Assembly (NCBI GenBank): GCA_905178155.1
Contig: CAJINV010000003.1
Location: 8,043,237-8,107,236, forward strand
Length of the DNA: 64,000 nt
Source: Amoebophrya sp. A120
Taxonomy: Eukaryota; Sar; Dinophyceae; Syndiniales; Amoebophryaceae
Reading direction: 5' to 3'
The notes beneath the pieces were generated by a model. The model was not told the origin of the DNA. It was given only the letters and a program-made list of their open reading frames with translations, and ran no database searches. Both the position numbers and the translations under genes were made by a program. Below, in pieces: positions 62,935-64,000 of the stretch (positions within the stretch are counted from its first letter, which is position 1; every line of letters starts with the position of its first letter).

Positions 62935-64000
62935 CCTGGCACCGGCGGGGTCGGCCATGATCTGGCACCGGCTTAGCAGGCTTTGGCCATGATCTGGCAC
63001 CGGCTTGGCCACGACCTGGCACCGGCTTGGCCATGATCTGGCACCGACTTGGCCATGATGTGGCACCGGGCTGGTCATGATCTGGCAGTGGCACCGGCTT
63101 GGTAGGCTTTGGCCATGATCTGGCACCGGCTTGGCCACGACCTGGCACCGGCTTGGCGATGATTTGGCATCGGCTTGGCCCTGACCTGGCACCGGCTTGG
63201 CCATGATCTGGCACCGACTTGGCCATGATGTGGCACCGGGCTGGTCATGATCTGGCAGTGGCACCGGCTTGGTAGGCTTTGGCCATGATCTGGCACCGGC
63301 TTGGCCACGACCTGGCACCGGCTTGGCGATGATTTGGCATCGGCCTGGCCCTGATCTGGCACCGGCTTGGCCATGATCTGGCACCGGCTTGGCCCCGACC
63401 TGGCACCGGCAGGCATTGCCGTGATCTGGCACCGGCCTGGCCATGCTTTGGCACCGGGCGGCTTGGCCACGGCCTGGCAAAGGCTGCCGCTTGGCAGGCT
63501 TGGATGGCCATGATCTGGCACCGGCTTGGCAGGCTTTGGCCATGACCTGGCACCGGCTTGGCCACGACCTGGCACCGGCTTGGTCATGATCTGGCACCGG
63601 TTTGCATCGGCCGGGCCACGACCTGGCACCGGCGGGCTTTGCCATGGTCCTGCACGCACCGGCTCGGCTTGGCCATGCATGGTCCGGCACGCACGCACCG
63701 GCCCGGCCCGGCTTGGCCATGCATGCATGGTCCGCCCGGCACGCACGCACCGGCTCGGCTTGGCCATGCATGGCCCGGCACCCACGCACCGGCCCTGCTT
63801 GGCCATGGTAGGTCCGGCACGCACCGGCCCGGCTTAGCCATGGTTGGTTGGTCCGGCACGCACCGGCCCGGCTTGGCCACGGTCCGGTGCGCGTGCGTCG
63901 GCTCGGCTTGGCCATGCGTGGTCCGGCACGCACCGGCTCTGCTTGGCCAGGGTCCGGAACGCACCGGCCCGGCTCTGCCATGGCCCGGCACTGGCCCGGC
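62935..64000 (+). repeat. 22-bp satellite with a 170-bp higher-order repeat, running off the window
   Basis: From about 62935 the unit ggccatgatctggcaccggc+tt (22 bp) repeats with variants ggccacgacc, ggcgatgatt, ggtcatgatc. The block 63021-63190 is repeated almost exactly as 63191-63360, a higher-order period of 170 bp. From about 63650 the units become longer and mix ggccatgcatggtccggc with acgcaccggcccggctt. The array continues to the last base. Because 22 is not divisible by three and the unit has no stop, ORFs up to 490 codons appear on the minus strand in all frames. I do not consider them genes. Confidence 0.95.

Noticed and set aside
62509-63981. 490-codon minus-strand ORF (Pro/Gln/Ser/Arg repeats)
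   Set aside because: Every codon lies in the 22-bp satellite or its diverged part, and all frames are open because the unit has no stop. It is a by-product of the repeat.

Overview
The window looks like nuclear DNA of a unicellular eukaryote. GC-rich coding blocks sit in AT-rich spacers. Most genes have a few introns of about 110-800 nt. Proteins carry long Ser/Gly/Gln/Glu-rich disordered stretches. There are no bacterial operons, tRNAs or rRNAs that I could find. Every convincing gene lies on the + strand, about 60 kb of one-way transcription. At least three introns are bounded by terminal inverted repeats and look like DNA-transposon-type 'introner' elements. One-way gene order plus such introns fits a dinoflagellate-lineage protist, with a Syndiniales parasite such as Amoebophrya as my best guess; this is inference, not proof.

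Layout. 0-16 kb: C-terminal part of a Gly/Asn/Met-rich protein; an FtsJ-type methyltransferase; an R3H-domain protein; a gene-poor stretch (8.7-11.7 kb); a small unknown protein; a NEK-like Ser/Thr kinase assembled from six exons. 16-30 kb: a PLOD-type glycosyltransferase with a C-terminal membrane segment; a long coiled-coil protein; an IGHMBP2/SMUBP-2 helicase (SF1 helicase + R3H + AN1 zinc finger) interrupted by an introner-like intron; a small unknown gene; a frameshifted partial copy of the next gene; that gene itself. 30-36.6 kb: a protein packed with SUMO-acceptor motifs, then two multi-exon genes of unknown function. 36.6-43 kb: AT-rich, with isolated exon-like islands and a 493-bp tandem duplication whose second copy has lost its middle. 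43-52 kb: a degraded or frame-shifting coding block, a two-exon small gene, and a 1,718-residue disordered protein with an intron containing a 17-bp minisatellite. 52-62 kb: an EF-hand protein with an introner-like intron, an IRG-like (p47-type) membrane GTPase, an intronless PrpF-family isomerase, a GDP-hexose phosphorylase-like HIT-fold protein and a coiled-coil protein. 62-64 kb: a GC-rich satellite with 22-bp units and a 170-bp higher-order repeat that runs off the window edge.

No metabolic pathway links neighbouring genes. The shared theme is RNA handling (FtsJ methyltransferase, R3H protein, IGHMBP2) and signalling (kinase, EF-hand, GTPase), but this may be chance. Exon joins were chosen by hand from GT-AG (once GC-AG) signals and frame continuity; none is backed by transcripts.
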